Notes under the pieces: model-generated
Told to the model about the DNA's origin: nothing
Seen by the model: the letters and a program-made list of their open reading frames with translations, nothing else
Databases searched by the model: none
In this document: piece after piece, positions 60,008 through 64,000 of the stretch
Layout of the letters: every line of letters begins with the position of its first letter
How positions within the stretch are numbered: the stretch's first letter is position 1
Program-made: the position numbers and the translations under genes
NCBI GenBank assembly: GCA_948616985.1
Contig: CAPGDO010000008.1
Span: 30,291 to 94,290, forward strand
Source of the DNA: MGBC163016 sp910588905
Lineage (GTDB): Bacteria > Actinomycetota > Coriobacteriia > Coriobacteriales > Eggerthellaceae
DNA: 64,000 bases
Reading direction: 5' to 3'

Positions 60008-60964
60008 TCAGGACCAGATGACCGCCGAGCATTGAGCGAGGATCACTATGCCCACAATCAGAAGGCTAGCGAAGCCCACGGCAGCCAACGGACTCACCCC
60101 TCCTCTGTCTTGCAGATATCCTTCGATGCCTTTGCCCTTCCACTGGAGAGCAGCACCTGTGCGCAATACAGACAGTGCGTGTGCACGATAGGCTCTATAG
60201 AACAGCACCGCGGAAAGAGTGGGCCCCACAGCTCCGAACATCTCCTCGCCGATGAGGAGGTTAAGAGCCATCATCAAGAAGGCAAGTCCCAGCAAAAGCC
60301 ACGCCCCTTTGTAGCATTTCCGGTAAGCCCAGTAGATAGGACCTAAGAACAGAGCGGGTACGCTCACAGCCAAAGGTGCGCAGAGCTTAGATACCATAGA
60401 GTCGTATTTTGCTTCTTTGGTATGGATAGCATCATCATGCCCACGCACGATGAAGTTGAACCAGCCAGCAATGCTCCAGAGATATGAGTTCGTGCCGGAG
60501 CGTGCGATATGCTGACGTTCCTTATCATCAGATAGCTTCCAAGCAGCCACCGCTAACAGAATAGCGGGAACCAAACCTCCACCAATAGCAGAGATGATCC
60601 CTCCAGCAGTGGCATATCGCAGTGCTCCGGCCGGATCATAGGAAGCGCCAAGCTTCTGCATTTGATAGATCGTTAGGATCAGTACAGCGGTGGACATCGA
60701 CAGGGAGAAAACGCCTCCCAACAGAGTAGAGAATGCATAGAGCATCCCTTGGATCGCAGGACTCAAGGTTGCTATATGAGAAGAAAGTCGTGGCGATGCT
60801 TCTGCCATCTCCAAGCCATAGTAAGCGAACCCATAGGGCACATCCATAAGAGTAAGGATGGTCCAGAGAGAAAAGGCTACGATAGCGATCCAGACAAGGA
60901 TCCCTAATGTTAGAACCACGATGGAAGCAATCGTCAATCCTCGAACAGCGCTCTTGTGGCCCAT
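60008..60964 (-). CDS. Polytopic membrane protein with DUF2628-like C-terminal part
   Basis: The 318-residue protein has three membrane helices in its first half (about 12-38, 80-105 and 118-145) and four in its second half, where FLGPIYWAYRKCYKGAWLLLG resembles the DUF2628 family. The function is unknown. The ATG at 60964 has an AAAGGAGAG site nine bases upstream. Its neighbours are repeats and a broken gene, so its context gives no clue. Confidence 0.65.
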   Translation of the reverse strand: MGHKSAVRGLTIASIVVLTLGILVWIAIVAFSLWTILTLMDVPYGFAYYGLEMAEASPRLSSHIATLSPAIQGMLYAFSTLLGGVFSLSMSTAVLILTIYQMQKLGASYDPAGALRYATAGGIISAIGGGLVPAILLAVAAWKLSDDKERQHIARSGTNSYLWSIAGWFNFIVRGHDDAIHTKEAKYDSMVSKLCAPLAVSVPALFLGPIYWAYRKCYKGAWLLLGLAFLMMALNLLIGEEMFGAVGPTLSAVLFYRAYRAHALSVLRTGAALQWKGKGIEGYLQDRGGVSPLAAVGFASLLIVGIVILAQCSAVIWS

Positions 60965-61051
60965 AGGAACACTCTCCTTTGAAATGCTCTCTTGTCCAGC
61001 GCAATTTTGCCTTAATACCAGAAACGAGCCTTTGGGTTCTCTCGACGGATT

Positions 61052-61349
61052 CTATCCTACAGGTGTGAGCAACTTGTCGGGTATGTTCCGCTCGATGCCG
61101 TCGAGCATGTTGTACAGCAGCATGATGGTGTTGTCGTTCTCTCCATCAGAGCCTATGTAACCCAATAGGTTCATCTAACATAACAGAAGAATGGTCTGGC
61201 GCCACTGGAAAGTGAAGATTTAAAGAATAGCTACTACCTGATTGCCTCTCCGCCAGTTTTTTGATTCTTTTGCCGAACGCTTCAAGCTGCTCTATTTTGA
61301 GCTGACCATTACTATGCATCGCATAATGATACAGGGGTTGGTTCCGCAC
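61052..61349 (-). pseudogene. Frameshifted remnant of a small gene
   Basis: The reverse strand encodes a frame from 61349 (MRNQPLYHYAMHSNGQLKIE ... SSVMLDEPIG) that stops at 61146. One base off at the GGG run near 61164 it would continue as YIGSDGENDNTIMLLYNML to a TAG at 61052, giving about 98 residues. The smooth junction (DEPIG-YIGSDGE) suggests a single original gene. No family is recognised. The 5' part overlaps the start of a repeat copy. Confidence 0.4.
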
Positions 61350-61705
61350 ACAACACGAGGATGCGTTGTGCGAAGGTCATGCGCAACACGTTCATTGCGG
61401 CACCTGCCGGGTAACCTGGCGTATAGGGTTATCCCAGGTGCCACCCAGGGCGGATCACGATCCGCCCCTACAAGCAACCTGCCATGCAAGGTTCATCCGA
61501 TGGGAACCTGGCGCACGATCCGTAGGGGCCGAGCTTGCTCGGCCCCACGCAGCAACCCAGAGAGCTTCGCAGGTATGCACAGATCACAACCCTCATCCCG
61601 CTGCTTTGCAGCGGAAATAGTTAGGCGGCGAGAATGGCTGTCAGGAGAGTCGTCCTCTTGCGCCGCACACGCTTGAGCGTGAAGCACGTGCGCTTGAAGA
61701 CGCCC
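61341..61705 (+). repeat. Composite hairpin repeat, copy 4 (complete)
   Basis: Same parts in the same order as copy 3: GTTGTGCG (61366-61373)/TGCGCAAC (61381-61388) with wobble pairs; GGGCGGATC (61448-61456)/GATCCGCCC (61459-61467); GGGGCCGAGC (61525-61534)/GCTCGGCCCC (61537-61546); CCGCTGC (61598-61604)/GCAGCGG (61608-61614); TTAGGCGGCGAG; and CACGCTTGAGCGTG. It fills the gene-free region 61350-61721. Confidence 0.9.
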
Positions 61706-61721
61706 CAGAATCATCCAGGAA

Positions 61722-62369
61722 CTATTCTTTTCCTGAGGTATTCCATGCATTTATAACACACTGCAATTCCGCTATATCTTCTGGGTTTTCAGAATCGAAT
61801 TCCTCAATCCATCTTCTTTGCTCTTCAAGATAGATTGCGCATTTTTCAGACACGATCCGATCTAGTTCATTTGCAGTAGACTCTGTATATCGCGGAAGCC
61901 CGACTGTTTCTAATATAGTTGCCGTCCCGACGTGGTCGAAATCCGCCCACACGGTCTCTAAGGCTCCAGAAGGATCCATCGTACCGTCATTGCAATCAAA
62001 GCGATGGGGATTCTCGCTAAAGATGAAGACAACCACATAGAGCAGCTTCTCGAACGAAAATGCCCATTCTTTCTCATTGATATTCTTTACCATAAACGCA
62101 AGAATTTGATCCCTTCGCCAAAGATCCGGCGCAGGTTCATAATGCATCAGAGCAAGTTCTTCAACTTCAACAGAAGAATCTTTAGAAAGCACGGCGAGAG
62201 CATGTTCGAAGATAGATTGCTCAACAATGTAACCCGACAAAGCTCCCATGATGATTAGAGGCCAATCACAATCAACGATATTTATAACCTGTTTATAGGA
62301 AAGAGAAATCGAGAGAGTATTGTACGGCAGGATTTTCGATAACCCAAAGTCAGTATCCCATGTCTGCAT
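61722..62369 (-). CDS. Putative immunity protein of the Rhs toxin
   Basis: The 215-residue protein is acidic, aromatic-rich and has no signal peptide or recognised motif; its helical pattern resembles DUF2247-type proteins, but that is weak. It starts 26 bases after the Rhs toxin stop with a GAGGTAGCACG site and is as AT-rich as the toxin tip, unlike the rest of the window. Position directly behind an Rhs C-terminal domain is the usual place for the cognate immunity gene. Function is by context only. Confidence 0.6.
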   Translation of the reverse strand: MQTWDTDFGLSKILPYNTLSISLSYKQVINIVDCDWPLIIMGALSGYIVEQSIFEHALAVLSKDSSVEVEELALMHYEPAPDLWRRDQILAFMVKNINEKEWAFSFEKLLYVVVFIFSENPHRFDCNDGTMDPSGALETVWADFDHVGTATILETVGLPRYTESTANELDRIVSEKCAIYLEEQRRWIEEFDSENPEDIAELQCVINAWNTSGKE

Positions 62370-62394
62370 CGTGCTACCTCGTAGAATCTCGTCT

Positions 62395-63708
62395 CTAATT
62401 TGTTATTCCATTTATGACAGCATTTTCTTTAAATAGCTGATGCGAAACTTGCCCATTATCTTCGAGTATGTACTCAAAAACGCCACTTTTCCCATTCAGC
62501 TCTCCCCTAACTTGCAAAAGAATTTTCTTATCTTCATCCAAGCTATACACAGATCCTTTCGCAAGGTCTTCTTTCGAGAGGAAGGATGCGGCATAGTGAT
62601 ATGGATCGGTTTTCTGGAATGCGCTCCCTGTGCGGTCTGCCTTTGCAATCAACTCAGCAGCCGATTCGGAATTATTAACAGCTTTTCCGGCAATTCGTAC
62701 ACCAAGATCACTTGGAAATATCTTTCTCCCTATACTGCTCACATCTTTAACTCTCTTGCCAGCATTAGCAGCAAAACCCTCTGTTAGCTTTACGCCGCCC
62801 TTTCTTACGGTTCCTGCTGGCGTAATTCCAAGAAGCAGCATACCTGAATTGAACAATGTCCCAGGAATATCACCTCTATTGGAGCTTAAAGCCACATCAG
62901 CAAATTCTGGTGCAACAGGCAACAGCCAGTAGTTATCCGTAATGTCTTGCATTTGATCATAGAAGGACGGTGCTGTGATTTTTATCGATAGATTCTTAGC
63001 ATTGCTGACATACTTGGCATTGCCGCAGTAGTACTTCTGGAATCTCTCTTCGTACTCTCGGCGCTTCTTCGCTGCCCTGGCAGCAGCCCGAAGGTCTCCA
63101 TTGCGCATCGCGCGTTCATAGGCAAGTTGAGCTGAAGCAGCATCACGAGCCGCTTTGGACATAGCGGTGTAGTAGATATGCTCCCCTTGCCTTACAGCTA
63201 TACGAGCCTGCGCATTAGCAACGCTTGCAGCCTTGCGCAGCGCCATCGAAAGAACATTGCTAATGGCAGAGTGCCCCGTCGGGTCCACATGGTTCACGGG
63301 GTCTGATCCGCAGTAGAGGTAGCGGTTCAAGGTTATGGGGTCGAAGGTGTTGCCCCGATAGGTGTCTGCCACCCCGAAGCGTGCGCTTCCCGGGTCGTAG
63401 TAGCGGGCCCTCAGGTAAGTGAGACCGGTCAAGGGGTCTTGCTCTTCTGCGTCGTAGCCGAAGAAGGGCTTCTCATGGGTGTCTGTGCCAGCTGTGACAG
63501 CACCGAAGGCGCTGTATCGCTTCCAGGAGGTGACAGCCCCCCCTAGGATGGTCTGGGCCACAGAGCCGCGTCCGTCATGGATGAACGCCTCAGTGGTGCC
63601 CTCCCTCACCTGGGACAGGCGCTCGAGCCCATAGAAGACAGATGCCTTCCCATCCCTTGATGATGAGCTTCCCATGACCTGGGACACCTCGAAGAGGCTA
63701 GAAGACAC
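62395..63708 (-). CDS. Orphan Rhs core fragment with C-terminal toxin domain
   Basis: The frame contains an Rhs-repeat-associated core in its first 145 residues (FFGYDAEEQDPLTGLTYLRARYYDPGSARF, then NRYLYCGSDPVNHVDPTG) followed by a variable C-terminal region with a helical linker and a terminal module (about 350-437; RTGSAFQKTDPYHYAASFL and GELNGKSGVFEYILEDNGQ). The core is GC-rich and the tip AT-rich, as in Rhs proteins. The open frame extends upstream to a stop near 63785 with no ATG, and only GTG at 63708 is available. The N-terminal thousand residues or more of a normal Rhs are absent, so this is a displaced toxin cassette. Confidence 0.8.
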   Translation of the reverse strand: MSSSLFEVSQVMGSSSSRDGKASVFYGLERLSQVREGTTEAFIHDGRGSVAQTILGGAVTSWKRYSAFGAVTAGTDTHEKPFFGYDAEEQDPLTGLTYLRARYYDPGSARFGVADTYRGNTFDPITLNRYLYCGSDPVNHVDPTGHSAISNVLSMALRKAASVANAQARIAVRQGEHIYYTAMSKAARDAASAQLAYERAMRNGDLRAAARAAKKRREYEERFQKYYCGNAKYVSNAKNLSIKITAPSFYDQMQDITDNYWLLPVAPEFADVALSSNRGDIPGTLFNSGMLLLGITPAGTVRKGGVKLTEGFAANAGKRVKDVSSIGRKIFPSDLGVRIAGKAVNNSESAAELIAKADRTGSAFQKTDPYHYAASFLSKEDLAKGSVYSLDEDKKILLQVRGELNGKSGVFEYILEDNGQVSHQLFKENAVINGITN

Positions 63709-63814
63709 ATAGCTTGTGATGTCATAGGCCTCATCGGTTGCGGTGAGTCTTGTGAGTTGAACTTCCGGTCCAAAGAGATGAAGTTGTCAAAGCGCGAAGG
63801 CTGCATTGGGTCGG

Positions 63815-63970
63815 ATCCCAACATCAAAGATCATGGCGAACGCGCTTCGCGCGAAGAGGTGCGTTGCGCGAAGACCACGCGCAACATGTTCATTGCGGCA
63901 ATCGCCGGGTAGCCTGACGCACCAGGTTCACCCGGGTACAACGGCGGGCTGATCCAGATCAGCCCCTACA
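63815..63970 (+). repeat. Composite hairpin repeat, copy 5 (5' part)
   Basis: It begins with the same CCCAACATCAAAGATCATGG word as copy 3, then GTTGCGCG (63863-63870)/CGCGCAAC (63878-63885), then GGGCTGATC (63946-63954)/GATCAGCCC (63957-63965). It fills the gene-free end of the window after the Rhs fragment and may continue beyond it. Confidence 0.85.
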
Positions 63971-64000
63971 CTGATAATAGGAGATGCATTGCAAATGGTG

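Noticed and set aside
61242..61676. 144-codon frame across repeat copy 4
   Set aside because: The frame is made by GC-rich hairpins and is not maintained in the other complete copy at 59526-59908.

Overview
The window looks like a GC-rich, single-membrane bacterium of the Actinomycetota, most likely class Coriobacteriia and perhaps Eggerthellaceae. This is an inference from content, not from a marker gene: no outer-membrane machinery is visible, and there are Tat and Sec lipoproteins, many FtsX-type ABC exporters, giant BspA-type leucine-rich repeat proteins, a LytTR-DUF3021 pair, DUF4418, and a separate FchA cyclohydrolase beside FolD. No rRNA, tRNA, CRISPR array, phage or transposase gene was recognised.

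Layout. 1-2 kb: the start of a TetR regulator, a LytTR-DUF3021 pair and two copies of a hairpin-rich intergenic repeat. 2-8 kb: a two-component system driving an FtsX-type ABC exporter. 8-15 kb: a lipoprotein nuclease, a HipBA module with three operator repeats, thioredoxin-like proteins, a gamma-carbonic-anhydrase-like protein, a FitAB/VapBC module, a SemiSWEET and SfsA. 15-27.7 kb: one tightly overlapped minus-strand operon encoding a hybrid histidine kinase, a 2051-residue BspA-type surface protein, a MoxR ATPase, a DUF58 protein and a transglutaminase-like protein whose catalytic Cys is missing. 27.8-31.5 kb: FchA-FolD, a small ferritin-like protein, then a Fic-protein islet bracketed by an 84-bp direct repeat copied from the 3' end of the ferritin-like gene.

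31.6-48 kb is mostly housekeeping and envelope biology: VanZ/RDD protein, Na+/H+ antiporter, CcdA-TlpA thiol relay, a second VapBC module, a MerR regulator, a Gly-rich TPM-like protein with PspA, a frameshifted 5-formyl-THF cyclo-ligase, transhydrogenase PntAB, thioesterase, LPG-synthase-TM-type flippase-like protein, lipoprotein, methyltransferase and a BioB-like radical SAM enzyme. 48.8-55.4 kb holds DUF4418 facing a six-gene set of two ABC systems: an SsuABC/NMT1-type importer with a Cys-rich lipoprotein, and an FtsX/LolD-type exporter.

55.5-64 kb is accessory: a small LRR protein, a GNAT gene broken by an in-frame TGA, an MFS exporter, a GIY-YIG-like protein, a YbjQ-like protein, a polytopic membrane protein, a frameshifted gene remnant, and an orphan Rhs C-terminal toxin with its putative immunity gene. 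Three more copies of the composite hairpin repeat lie here. Their stems differ in sequence yet stay perfectly paired, which is the most striking unexplained signal in the window.
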